Assembly (NCBI GenBank): GCA_037349105.1
Contig: JAYJMM010000109.1
Span: 2,927,001-2,991,000, forward strand
Origin: Limnomonas spitsbergensis
Taxonomy: Eukaryota; Chlorophyta; Chlorophyceae; Chlamydomonadales
Length of the DNA: 64,000 nucleotides
Direction: 5' to 3'
Below the pieces are notes generated by a model. That model had not been told where the DNA came from, made no database searches, and worked only from the letters and a program-made list of their open reading frames with translations. Numbering within the stretch: position 1 is the first letter of the stretch; each line of letters opens with the position of its first letter. The position numbers were made by a program, and so were the translations under genes. Shown here piece after piece: positions 36,071 through 47,900 of this stretch.

Positions 36071-36800
36071 CGCGGCAAGATGTCGGTAAACATTTGGATC
36101 ATACGAATGTTGCACTTACTCGGTCTCAGTTGCAGCGAAAACTTTAAGTGATAGTTCCCTCAAGGAACCCTCAGGTGCGGAATCAGGTACGGGATCGCCT
36201 AATATTTGCCAAATGGTTTGAGGTGCTTGTTTTTCATAAATATGAAGGCTGGCGTATAATTGGCATCGATCCTAAAGCTAGCTGCGCGAAGCGCAGCAAT
36301 TCTTGGGCTGGCTGTCCTACACCCTAAGCGTACCCTAAGCGTATGACGTTGGGGGATCTCTAATGTGGTTGAAAGAAATCTGGTATACGTACGGTATTAG
36401 AGTTTGAGTTGAGTGACAGACTTATCTGGCATAGGAAGTTGAACACGGTGGACAGGTAACGGAGGAAGATGATAACGGTATTTACGATTTAGCCCACATG
36501 CATGCAAATGCTCGTCACATTTATAGAGGTATCGATTCTGCTAGATGCCAAATTACCACGCAGCCGCTAGATCATGTTTTCAAATTCGATACCCACTGTA
36601 TCTTGCAGTGTGTCTTGCTTTGCGCAGCAGCCAGCAACAGCGTTTCTCTGGCCAGAAACTTCCCGAGCCTCTGACAGAATGAAAAAGGCGGGCGTCGCTC
36701 GTTAAGGTGGGGACGTGACTCGGAATGGAATTCGTAACGAATGCGATGACGATGCCACCGTAGAGCACAGTGTTGCATATCATTTGATATAGCTCTTCCG
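36071..36800. other. No feature recognised
   Basis: About 0.7 kb between the decayed minisatellite and a possible gene fragment. No repeats, no convincing exon and no structured element were seen. Confidence 0.4.
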
Positions 36801-36949
36801 TAACAAATTGACCGTTCTCTCTCATTCTTGTATCAAGGTCTTAAAACAGAAAGCTGGCAGCAAGGCAGAAACCCGACAACGCGCAACAGACACTGCCGAC
36901 TGCGATTTCGGTCTGCCGGAAGGCGAAACATCGTTTGCGAAACAATCAA

Positions 36950-37645
36950 CGGGCATTCGACGCCTCATGCATTGGCAAATGAATCCTGCCGGGATGAGTC
37001 GAAATGGTGGGCAAGTCGGCTGCCAAGACTCGGCTCGCCAGCTCCGGGGGCTCTGTGTTGCTACTATCACCGCTGCCTCGAGAAGGGCAGTGCTGGTCGA
37101 GGAGCTGCATGCAGCACAAGCAGAACTGCGTGAAGAGAGGGAGCACGTGTCGGAATTGCATTCTACTTGCTTTGCTCTGTCCGCTCAGCTGGTGAGGACA
37201 AATTACATTTTCACATGTTGCCACAGCTTGAATCAGGACGAGCGAGATCCATCCTTCACCAATTTCAGGCACACATCCAGTTCGGCATGGGCAAGTGCAA
37301 GTGCAAGCACACACTGAAATAAAATAAAATTTGTTTCCATTGGAACACAATGTCTTGCATATTCCACAAGGCAGCGGGCTTGCTTCATATAGTATTCCCT
37401 GATGAGTTTTGTTCATTCAGCCTGTTACCCGTATGCTAACGATGGTGACGTGCTTGCCCTACAGCGCCATGCCCTGCTGGTTAATCACGCGCTTCAGGAT
37501 CGGCTTCAGGATGATGATTTCGCAGAGGGGCATGACGGCGGAAGACAGAGGGCATATGAAAGGCTGCCCTGTATGTCTAGTTCAGATTCTGCGGTGATTC
37601 ATCATGACGAGGACGACAGGGAGCAAAGCAGCAAGAAGGTGAGGG
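36950..37645 (+). other. Possible coiled-coil gene fragment
   Basis: Two stretches look like exons. The first ends at a good donor near 37190 after a coiled-coil-like segment (VEELHAAQAELREEREHVSE). The second begins after the acceptor TTTGTTCATTCAG near 37422, reads LALQRHALLVNHALQDRLQD and an acidic tail, and ends at a donor near 37638. Their phases do not match directly, so a small exon is missing, or the locus is broken, or one frame is wrong. No family is recognised. Confidence 0.3.
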
Positions 37646-39220
37646 AGCAGGGGGTCAACAACACTTCACCTTTGTGCCATGCATAAGAAGGCTCGTCCGG
37701 GTGGGCTCCCAACTGTTCAGAAGGGAGAAAAAACAGGAACTCATCGGAAGAGGGAACAAAAGAAAGGAAGAAAAGGGGGGGCGTCAATAGGCGAGGGGGC
37801 ACGGTGTGCGTCAGAAGTGAGGGGGCACAGGGTACGTCAATAGGAGAGAAACGACTAAAAATACTGGTAACAGTAGTGACATCAACGTTTACCGCTGACT
37901 CGGTCCATGCGTGATGGACTGATTTCGGCTTACGGGCACAAGTCCCATGCATCAAATGTGATGCCCCGTTGAACTTAAAAAACTTCACAAGAAATTTACA
38001 TGACCCTGACCCGCTCACAGAACTTTTGTTGGCAAGGTGCACTACTCTACCTTCAAGCCACACCTGACCTGCCAGAAAATCTGCTCCAGAGGTGACCCGG
38101 AACTGAACTTACCTCCACGATGTTGATGCTTGCAGCAGAGGTGCATGGTCAACTCTCCACAAACAGCAGAGACGCCCGCACTCCACTGCGATCGTCATGC
38201 TGCCTTGGGAGCTGGCTGGGAGTCGAGGGGTTCTGCTGTAATTTCCCGCCTACTGTAGAACTGGAATATTCCAGTATGGAGCCCTCGGCTTGTTCCTTTC
38301 ATTATTTTATTTGAAGCAGGGTTACTTGCTGCAGCCGAAGCATCATTGACTAAATATGCGAAAGGCCTGGCACCTGATGGCACCTCGTAAGTATTTTCTC
38401 ACATTGGATCCATCCTGGTGTCAATTGAGTACTGCTGTGTTGCTCGACAAAAACGAGTATTGCTCCTATGTTCAAGTGAGTATTCCATGGTTGGTAAAAT
38501 GAGCATAGATTGCTCATAAGCTCGCTCATAATCACAATTGACTGAGTACTGGTATTGTTTGGCAAAACGTTGCCAGAATGTGAAGGAAAATGAATAAGGA
38601 GGACTCATGGTATGGGCTGATGAATTAAAATATTGCTTTCTGATTAACCGGTGTTTGGCATATCCAGAGGGTAAGGCACGTACCCTACATTTTAATTGTC
38701 AGCATTGTCAAGGTCTACGCAGCTGGAAGCTGCAATGTCTTTTATTGGTATTTAACCATATGTTCAACATAAGTTGAACATGAAGTTATTGATCAATTGG
38801 GACACACATCGCCAATGCCTGCATTTGTTAGCATGAAGCTTTGTAACAAGTAACGAGCATCCTTATCTACTAAACAGAAGGCTGGAAATGCGACTGAGAA
38901 TACAGCCAACCTTCGGCATTGAAAGAAAAAACGTAACCTGCCACAGCTGGATGTCATGCTGTCCCTGCGTGTTGCACTTAGCTACTCATCGGATCTTTCG
39001 TATGTTATCTGCAGTCACTGCTGCTGCCCAGTGTTCACCTAGCCACATACCTAGAAGTGCGGCTTTTCTTGTACTCACAAGAGAATGCATGCAGATTCCC
39101 TCAGAGCTCCAGTGCATGTTGCGTGCAAAGTGTTTGCACTTCTGTCACACACAGTCCTGAGCCATTTGCGCAGTTCAGAAGGCCAGCAATTCTTCCTGGA
39201 GCCCGAGCATCCTATCTAGC
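37646..39220. other. No feature recognised
   Basis: About 1.6 kb without a convincing exon, repeat or structured element on either strand. Confidence 0.4.
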
Positions 39221-39842
39221 CTAGGTTTCGGAGTAACCGCTGCAGCTGGCCCACATCTTCCTCATTTGGAGCTTCATGTATTTAAATTGTCTAGAATGTT
39301 CCATCCTCACATGGTCAGAGAAGGGGGATACATCGAAATATTGCATATTCATGAGGTGTTCAGTTGTGTGCTGATCATACAGGTTTGAATCATTGTATGG
39401 CACAAGATAGAACCGACGTATGGCAGGTATGATGGTAAGCGTTATGAGCACAGTCAACGCACAGCGCTTACAAAATCTCAACAATTCAAGACCAAATGGA
39501 GTGGCAAGCATGACTAGACGTTTTGGTAAATTTGGTCAAGGGAGGTTTTTTTAGAGGCGCTGGGCATGAAGCAAGAACGGCATCAGAAAACAAAGAATTA
39601 TATCGTTGCTGAAGGTTGTTTGCAGAATTTCTGAAAATGACTGTGACTTGAGAAGTTGCATTACAAAGTGCCCAAGCAAGCATCCTTCTGATCGGCCAGG
39701 CTGCCATAGCCAGCCCATCAGAACTCACCATCAAGGAAGAACTTCTCGGCTGTGTTACACAGTGTCCTTTGGGTCCAGAATCTGCGTGATCTCGTGGCCT
39801 GGGTGCATGACCCAGAGGAAGCGGGGCACAAGCCGTTCCCCT
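39221..39842 (-). other. Orphan minus-strand exon candidates
   Basis: A strong polypyrimidine tract and acceptor (CTTTTCTTGTCCTACTCAG) on the minus strand ends at 39843. It is followed by a frame reading PRFLWVMHPGHEITQILDPK that stops near 39757, or by a different frame that reaches a GTGAGT donor. Lower down, 39221-39511 has an open frame with one hydrophobic segment (CALTVLITLTIIPAI). No upstream exons were found, so this is either the 3' end of an unseen gene or a relic. Confidence 0.25.
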
Positions 39843-39849
39843 GAGTAGG

Positions 39850-40255
39850 ACAAGAAAAGGCAGGTCAGCGGCCAGGTCATGAACAGAAGAGCAAGGTTCT
39901 CAATTTAGGATCTCTTGTTACTTTGTGATTTGGGGGAATTAGGGCTTTCCACCTGTCTCGGAGGTGGACATGCCAACCCTGCAAGAGGAAGTTGCAGAGC
40001 CCAGGGGTAGAAGCAACTTGGGAGAGAGAGAGCCGGCCACAAATCAGCAATCTAGCTAGAGGTTAGCTCTCGCCTGATCACAGTCTTTATAATAAACGCA
40101 TAAATCAACCCACACATAAATCAAATGCCTAAAATATACTGTAAAACAACCGTCAAGTTACCCACCTTGGTTGTTAGCACTTGCTGGCCCTGCGAGTGTG
40201 GGGCAGGTGCCATGGTGGACCAGTTCGGCACCTGGTGCGAGGGCATCAGAGACGG
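39850..40255. other. No feature recognised
   Basis: About 0.4 kb between the orphan exon candidates and the 21-bp minisatellite. Nothing recognised. Confidence 0.4.
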
Positions 40256-40733
40256 GCCAACCTGGGCCAGGATGGTACTGCGGTGGGACAGGATGGTACC
40301 GCGGTAGGCCAGGATGGTACCGCGGTGGGCCAGGATGGTACCGCGGTGGGCCAGGATGGTACCGCAGTGGGCCAGGATGGTACCGCAGTGGGCCAGGATG
40401 GTACCGCGGTAGGCCAGGATGGTACCGCGGTAGGCCAGGATGGTACCGCAGTGGGCCAGGATGGTGCCGCGGTAGGCCAGGATGGTACCGCGGTAGGCCA
40501 GGATGGTACCACGGTGGGCCAAGATGGTACCGCGGTAGGCCAGGATGGTACCGCGGTGGGCCAGGATGGTACCGCGGTGGGCCAGGATGGTGCCGCGGTA
40601 GGCCAGGATGGTACCGCGGTAGGCCAGGTTGGTACCGCGGTAGGCCAGGATGGTACCGCGGTAGGCCAGGATGGTACCGCGGTAGGCCAGGATGGTACCG
40701 CGGTGGGCCACGATGGTACCGCGGCAGGCAGCT
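40256..40733. repeat. 21-bp minisatellite with a KpnI site in most units
   Basis: About 23 units of GCCAGGATGGTACCGCGGTR plus one base, differing mainly at a G/A position and in CGCGG versus CGCAG. The unit is a multiple of three and lacks stops in several frames, which explains the overlapping open frames on both strands; none is accepted as a gene. Its host gene, if any, is unknown. Confidence 0.95.
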
Positions 40734-41758
40734 GCATGGATATTGGCATTGGTAAGTGACCATTGTCATGAATAACAGGTTACAAGCAGCAAAACATTGC
40801 ATTTTATTCAGTGGATAGATGCCCGCACACCGAAGCTCGATTATACACAGGGACAAAGTGAATTACCAGCAGGGAAGTTAAGGACACAAATGATGGGCAG
40901 GCAGGCGTGGTCTCTGATGTGCCTGTGATACAGATCTTGATGCAGCTCAGGCCATAACCTGATGCGCCAGTTGCCCCTATTGAAAGTTCAGTCAGGTCAG
41001 GTTATGATCCTCACCTATATGTGTGGCAAGTCGCCTGCAAGTTGCAATGTCCACCTTGTACCTACTGTTTCGGGTATTCAAATGCCTGTCAGAAATTCGA
41101 ATTACGCTTTAAATTTCATTACAGTACTATTGCAGCTTCTCCATTTTCAATGCAGATTGATGATCATACCTGGTATGAAGGTAGTATAATGTAATGAATG
41201 CCTATATTCAGGTGCTCTGGAGCCCACTGGGTGCCTAGCATTGCAGTCGATTGGACGCATGTGAGTATGACCTCCCAACAATGCCATAAGGTGCGCAAGG
41301 GTAGCAAGGGACCTGCATCTGCAGCCCAACGAGGAAAATTACCGACACGACACGAAATACCTTGTGAGACACTAGAGGCCCAAGAGGCCCAAGAGGCCTA
41401 ATAATAGCCATGCCGCTGGCACACAATACCGGTACCCGCTATTTAATGGATAGGAACCATCAAATGCGCTGTGGGTATCTGACCATATTTCTTGACACTG
41501 TTTATGAAATGTTATGTCGGCAGTACAACATTTAAGAGGAATCAGGGCAATATTACTGATGAAGCAATTATAGATGATACTCGTGATTCTGCTGGTAGAA
41601 CTATCCAGGAGGTGCGACCTAAGATTGCAATCTTGACATGCTGTCAAGGAGAGAACAAAATCTGCAATAATCAATGCACCCTACGGGCTCCGGCAGGATG
41701 CGCAAGATGCACCCTTCCAGAAACTAAGCAATCTGGAAACAGTACCGCAGGGGATGCT
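40734..41758. other. Intergenic region downstream of the SpoVS gene
   Basis: About 1 kb. It contains the 3' flank of the SpoVS-domain gene on its right side and a TACCGGTA site at 41427-41434. A short CCCAAGAGG triplication lies at about 41378-41402. No exon was recognised. Confidence 0.45.
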
Positions 41759-44008
41759 TCACATCCGAGGAGCTACGAGATAGTCCTCCTCTAGATTGTC
41801 ATCCGGCCCATGACGTCGGCCCCTGTCCACCCTTGCAGACTCCTCACGTGCTGCCCCCTCAAATGATTGGGGAGTTCTACGCTCTGTTCGCATCGCAGTC
41901 CTCCCACTGCTGTTTCTGGCACCTCCTTGCCAGCCTGTTTGGCTCTGAGTCGGCTCCCCAGGAACTGCTCCAGCTGGCAGGCTGCCGCGTGCTGTGTCAA
42001 AAGCGTCATCGCCTTGTTCCTCCTGTGCGTCAGCGAAGCCACTGGTACCCTCAGCTGCATCACTGGCTTCGTCAACGGCTCCACCGACACCCTCTAGCTG
42101 TCCAGGCGGGCAGCTCCGTAGGGCCATCCCAATCCTGCGTCCATCGCTGCCGTCCGTGCTAGTGTACGTCTGCCATTCCAGGGCGACCACGAGATCCAGC
42201 ACCGGGATCAGCATGGCCGCAGCCTCAGAGGCCTTGCGTCGGCCGCGTGGCAGAGAGCGGGGGTGCCGTAGCGGCCCCTTCAAATCCCGATCCTCAGGAC
42301 TACCTTGGAATGCTAGAGTGTTCAAAGCGGCGGCGGCGGCCTGATTCAGCTGCTGTGGATCCTCAAGGCTCTTGCCATATTGCTGGACAATTGGCGGTGT
42401 CGGGTCGGCAGGCAAGTGCTTGCGAAGCATCACGTGCCTCGCCACAGCTATGCCGCGAATAGCTCTGCAATAGAGTGTGCAGACCAACAAGTGAAAATCG
42501 ATTCCTGTCCAGGCGCCACATGTAGAGCAGCCTTGGCAAGTGGTGACAATGTGCAGGGGAAAGAGCAACAAAGCTCACAGGGTTGGCACAGGTTTTAGGG
42601 TTTGCATCCTCGCACAGCTCCAAGGTTTGGCAGACTCACTCGAAAAGCTGCACTCAAGGGCCCTGAGGCAGTTTATCACAAAGGGCCCTTGAGCTCCACA
42701 TTCCCTCATGCTTCACTTACCCCCCCAGCACCTGCCCCAATAGGCCCTCATATACCCTACCTGTACGTGCTGATGGCACCGGCCACTTGGATCAGACATC
42801 CGGGTCCGTCCACTGCTCCTGCCTGCAGCACCGTGGTGATGGAGCCAGCCAGCCGATTCGACGCAGTGGCATGCCCCACTCTCATGACCACTGCACCATC
42901 TTTGCGAGGTCCATCGCAGCTGCTGCTACTGCTGCTAAATCCGGCATCGCTCGAAGGCCATCGCACCAAGGCTGTGCTCTGACCGCCTCGCAGGCGGTGC
43001 TGCGAGCGGTACAGGTACAAGCGGATGCCGTGCTTCTCGCGCCGCGACTCTGGACCAGAGTGCAGTGCGGGCTGCATCAGGATGTCCATGCCGTTGCCGC
43101 GGCCGTATCGGGCCATGTGACGAGCAGTGGCCACGGCCCGCACTGCAACGTACACAGCTTGAGCGCCGTAAGCGAGGAGGAGGACCTGACGGGAGAGGTG
43201 TAACATGGCCAGGTAATGTCACCACCGGTGTATCAGGGATACCTAGGATTGCATGGGCAACCAGTGGTGTGGTAACCGACTTCTTGTAGGGCCTGTGAGA
43301 TGCTGCATGCATTTCATATTTTCAGTCGCAAACTAGTTCAGCACACCAGTTGTTGTTCAAGTATCTGCGCATCCACCCAAAATCCATTTTAAATTTGAAA
43401 GGGGCCAGGCAGTGCAAGCAACACTTCATGTTCTTGGCGGTGAAGTCTGGTACCATGCAATACCGGCTTGACGAGCACACATGACATGCAGATTGCTGGG
43501 GCAGGGGCACAGTTTAATAGAAATCCCACTACGGTAGTAGATGTAGAAGCCCTGCAACATATTCTATTGCTTTGCTGTACAAATTATGAGGCTAGCCCTC
43601 CAATGCCTAATTATCTGAGGTGTAAACACGAAAACCTGCATACAGCCGGTGCCTCTGCCTCACCTTCTCATGGCCTGTGAGACTGGCTACGACCGCTCCA
43701 GCCGCTGCCTTCACGCCTGTGTGCTCCCCTACCCTCATGACCTCCCCAACCTCTATGGATTTGTAGCGGTTTTCGGGTCTGGGTACTGTTTCTGTCCGAA
43801 AAGTTTTATGTTGGCCATGCCTTTTGTCATGGTTAGTATCCCAATGCCTGTGGCTTTTCTTAAGTTGTTTGGAGATGCTTAAATCTGAGGACGGTGAAGC
43901 AGCTTTCGATACCAAGTGTTGACGGGTCGCCAACTGGTCTCCCTTGCTCGAGCCCGAGATAATTCGCCTCCTGTCACAGGGATGACTTATGAAGGAGCAG
44001 CGATGCAT
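41759..44008 (-). CDS. Protein with two tandem SpoVS (Alba-like) domains
   Basis: Exons 43664-44008, 42761-43185 and 41759-42464 join in phase (491 residues from the ATG at 44008; the frame is open to 44101, so the start is uncertain). Domain 1 (~88-170): VMRVGEHTGVKAAAGAVVAS, then LLLAYGAQAVYVAVRAVATA and MDILMQPAL...HGIRLYLY. Domain 2 (~214-375): VVMRVGHATASNRLAGSITT, then IQVAGAISTYRAIRGIAVAR, an insert of ~75 residues, and LDLVVALEWQTYTSTDG...IGMAL. Both follow bacterial SpoVS (LKVSAKSNPNSVAGALAGVL; GAGALNQAVKAVAIAR; PAF...ERTAIKLIVE). Each domain is interrupted by an intron at nearly the same place, after the first half, which suggests an ancient whole-domain duplication. The C-terminal ~115 residues are acidic then Arg-rich. 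In bacteria SpoVS affects late sporulation and belongs to the Alba nucleic-acid-binding fold. A role in the alga is unknown; RNA or DNA binding is inference. Confidence 0.72.
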
Positions 44009-44114
44009 CCGAGAGAGAGCTGGAATGTATAATTTAAAAGGAAAGGAAAGGAAGGAACTCAGTTTGAAGGCGTGGATTTGAGGATGGCAAAGTGTGCTCA
44101 CAGACTAGCCGCAC

Positions 44115-44400
44115 TTACGCGATCGCCTCTCGAGAGAGGGCCTGTGCACCCGCAACCTATGGTTTTGGGGTCCCTTTTTTATTCACCAACCGATTCGCAC
44201 ACCAAGTGGTGCACTCGGGACCCTGTCGCTACTAGTCAAACTATCCTTTCTGAGCTCAAAGAGGGGTCTTTCAAGTCCCTCCGGAGAGTGAGGACCAAAT
44301 GGCGTTGCCGAACGGCAGTTCCGAACCCAAGACCATGTGCTGTGGATGCCGCGAATGCTGTACCACTGGACCACTTGCTTCTAAACAGAAGGAATCCCTG
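44115..44400 (-). repeat. SINE-like element with tRNA-like promoter boxes, copy 2
   Basis: On the minus strand, GTGGTCCAGTGGTACAGC (A-box-like) is followed about 40 nt later by GGGTTCGGAACT (B-box-like), the spacing of a tRNA-derived RNA polymerase III promoter. The body then reads GAGTGCACCAC, ATCGGTTGGTGAATAAAAAA and GGTTGCGGGTGC, shared with 7718-7800. The tRNA arms do not fold cleanly, so this is not a working tRNA gene. Confidence 0.4.
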
Positions 44401-44915
44401 CGCGGATTTTCATGCCTGAGCGCTGAATGTCTGTCGTACCCTAGGTCGACATTGCCAAGCTCCCACCAGAGCTACCACGTCCACACTTCAACGGCACACA
44501 CAAATCCAGGATGGAGATCGTCATAGCAAGGGGTCATAGCGAGGGCCTGCATGGGAACATAGGCCATGGTTCCAAAATGACAGCATTTACACTGCATGCA
44601 TGCCTCTTTTTTTGCACACCATACACGAAAATAATCACCTGATAATCTGTGAGAGCAAAATTTTGAACCATGCAGTTCCAATATCATCTACCTCATAGAG
44701 GGGATCACTGTCCAGCTAGCCTCTGACGTCCGTGACAAAGATTTCCGTGCAGAGGCTTCGGTGAAAAGATTCACGTGCCTCGTTTGCACCTGCTTGTCAA
44801 CAAGCGAACCATGTCCGGTGATGTCATTGAGATTCACTATGGTTTGTTAGCGCAGTACTTATAATCAAGACAAAGCCAGCGATCCCAGCGAGCAATCCCA
44901 GCATAGCTGCAAGGG
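44401..44915. other. 3' flank of the cryptochrome-family gene
   Basis: About 0.5 kb between the SINE-like element and the stop codon of the cryptochrome-family gene. Nothing further was recognised. Confidence 0.4.
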
Positions 44916-47900
44916 TTATGCGTCCACCATGGCCCCCTCCATTGCCAGCACAGGAGGCACTGGGGCCACAGCGAATGCTGCGACTGTAGCTTTCTCCCTC
45001 TTTATCTCTTTGCTAATTCGTCGGAGATCTGGTCGAGTAAACAAAGCCACCTTCCGGCCATCCATAGTCGTAGTAGATCCCTGCAACAGAACCACAGGGT
45101 TCATAATTCAAACTTCATCAAGCACGGCCATGGTGATTTCTATCATAGACAGCCAAGTGAAGGCGGACATCACTCATGATTCATGAAATCATGCGTATGC
45201 CACCATGCAGTGTTGCCCCTTGTGCTTATCAGGGCAAAACAAGAGGGAACACACACGACACAATTCAGCAGAGCACATGTAGCTGATTCCGGATGGTCGA
45301 AGACATACCTCATGCCCAGACCTCGGCAACACATAACTGCACATGTTGACACCATCCACACAGTGCATTGCCTGCCCATGGTCAGGCAACACGACAGTCA
45401 TCACAATTTCACATCACACATTGTTTGTACTGTCCAGCTGCGCTAAGCAAGACCCATGCATGCACATCTCAACTTCAGGGACACGCTCAGCCCAGCAGTC
45501 CAGCACCCTCCCTGCAAACGACTCCCACCTTCGGCGCAACCACGACATCATAGCCGCGCTGGTCTGACCACTCCTCCGAATGCAGGGCCCTAGCAGCGCA
45601 AATTGCCGATAAGGAGTGGTCCCGCAAGCTGTCCAGGTCACTCGAGTCAGGTGTGATGCGGTGTGGATAGGTGACGCCCAGGGTGACCCCAGCTGCCACC
45701 AGAACCTCGGATGGCGCCTCCCAGGGAGTGTGCAGGTACCCTTTCGGGAGCGCTGACAGCTCCGGGACCCATTTCATGATCATGCTCCCACTCGGGTCCT
45801 GGATGTGCGACAAGGACGCGACGGGACATGTGGCGGGAGGGGAAACAGGGCTCTGCCGTGTGCGTCATTTGGTCATGCCAAGATTGATAAGGATCCTGCT
45901 GATGAAGACAAACAGGAGCAAGCTGGCTGTACATGACAAATGCCATGACAGAGTGTGGTGGCGGTGTGCCAAAGCGATGACCCAGTGGTCGTTGATGACA
46001 AAAGCCATGACCGAGTGTGGCTGTAGGCGAGTGCTCACCTGGACCTTGTTGATAGGAGAGAGATCGAAATCCCACTGGTCAAGGCCGCTCTTGCCTGCAG
46101 GGCAAGCCAGGAATGGTCAACATACCATACGGTACGGAACAGTCATCATAATTGATGTTCACAACACAATACTGGAATACGTAGGGAAAATAACACTACC
46201 GAGCTCTGAGCCAGGCGCTGCAGCCCTGAGCTGGCAGCCCGCAACAAGAATATGAAACGAAACCCATACCGTATGCACTATGTATGAGCGCTCAACGGTG
46301 GGCGCGTCAAAACCAGTATTCAAGGAATCAGCAGGGCCAGACTGTCAGCCCACCTGCGTTTTGCCACATCATGGAGTTGACCGCCAGGTCAGCATCCACC
46401 AGCGTGGTGTGGAACCAGCGTGCGCCCTCCATCCAAGGCAGGTTGAGCACCTCGGTCAGGAAGGTGGCGGCCACCTGCAAACACCAGGCACCGCTAAGGC
46501 GTTTCCTCAAGCCTACCAATGGGTTCTTATTCCCACCCATGAGCTGCAGTGCAGCAGGCCAAACAAATAGAAATTTTCATGATGTCAGTGATGTTCCCAG
46601 TGCGGATTTCTGAAGATAATCCCGTCCTGCACCTCAGCTCCACACACCCATCCGCCCATGGGTGAGCTGCATCAGCGCCGTTGAAACCATTAGCCATCCT
46701 TGACCTGAGCAGCGCGCTTTCCCGCTCCTACTCCCTCACCATGCGCGCATTCTGGTGAATCCAGCCTGTCTGCCACAGCTGCCGCATGGCAGCGTCCACC
46801 ACAGGGTACCCGGTCTGACCCTGCTGCCATTTCCTCATTAGCTGTGCCTGGGATGCATGGACGGCAGATGCCTCCGCTGCAAGCTCTCTATCCACAGCGA
46901 CCGGCGTCCCGTCCAGCGCGGTGCTCAAGCCGTCAAAGCCTTGACCGGGCATGCCCCACTCCGTGTCTAAGTAGGCCGAGCGGATCGGCTGCGACGGCAT
47001 GTCGGGCCAGTGGTACAGCTGCCAGTAGGCGAGGTCCCGCCAGACCAGGCGGCGGAGGAATGTCTTGGACACGGCCTGGCTCCTGCGGACAGCAGGCGGT
47101 TGTCACGAGGGGCAGGGCAAATTTCTGAGCTGTTTTTGGGGAGACGGGAGTGGGCAGGCATTGTGTGAGCCACTGCCTTGTGGACAGCCGTGTTATTTGT
47201 GAGACAACGAGGCCATCTTTTAAGGCTGCCAGGCTGCCAGGCCTGGTCCAATCAGGACCAAACCTTGACCGGCATACGGCCGTTGGCCCAGGCAGCGGGG
47301 CTTGCTGCACCAAACTTTGACCAAACTTAACCACACGGCCGGTTGGCCCAGGCAGCAGGGCTTGCTGCACCAAACTTTGACAATACTTAACCATACAGCT
47401 GGTGGCCTAGGCAGCGGGGCTTGCTGCACTAGGTCACCTCTGCCACAGGCCGGGATGTAGCTGTAGAACGTTACTGAAAAACACTGATGGATAGGACTGA
47501 CAAGGAGGACAGCCATCACCGGCCCAAGTCATCCTTGCACACAAGGCACTCGGGGAAACAAACAAAACACAGGCACGCAGAAATAGTATTCCTAAATCCT
47601 AATTGGTCCACAGCACGAGGTGGATGGGACAAAAAAAATAGGCTGAAGTACCGTAGTTGTGGGCAAGAGCGAGGCTGCTGCTGGAAGCAAGCACCAACCT
47701 CACCTAATTTCTCCGACCCTCTTCAATATCAGTCTCGGGCTGAGCTGTCCAAAGTGAAGGTACGGCGAGAGCATGGACACGGCCCGCGCATCCGCGAATC
47801 CCCGCTCTGTTTCGTACTTCCCGAGCCCCTGTGACAGGAAGCTGTCGAGAAGGTGCAGGGCATGTCCCTCTTCCGCGTGCCAAGCGCTCCGAATCGACGC

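Noticed and set aside
40121..40856. Five overlapping frames of 167-232 codons on both strands (heptad-like repeats)
   Set aside because: Produced by the 21-bp minisatellite; no splice context, no start signal, frames open on both strands.
44300..44400. Functional tRNA gene on the minus strand
   Set aside because: A-box and B-box-like motifs are present but the acceptor and anticodon arms do not pair.
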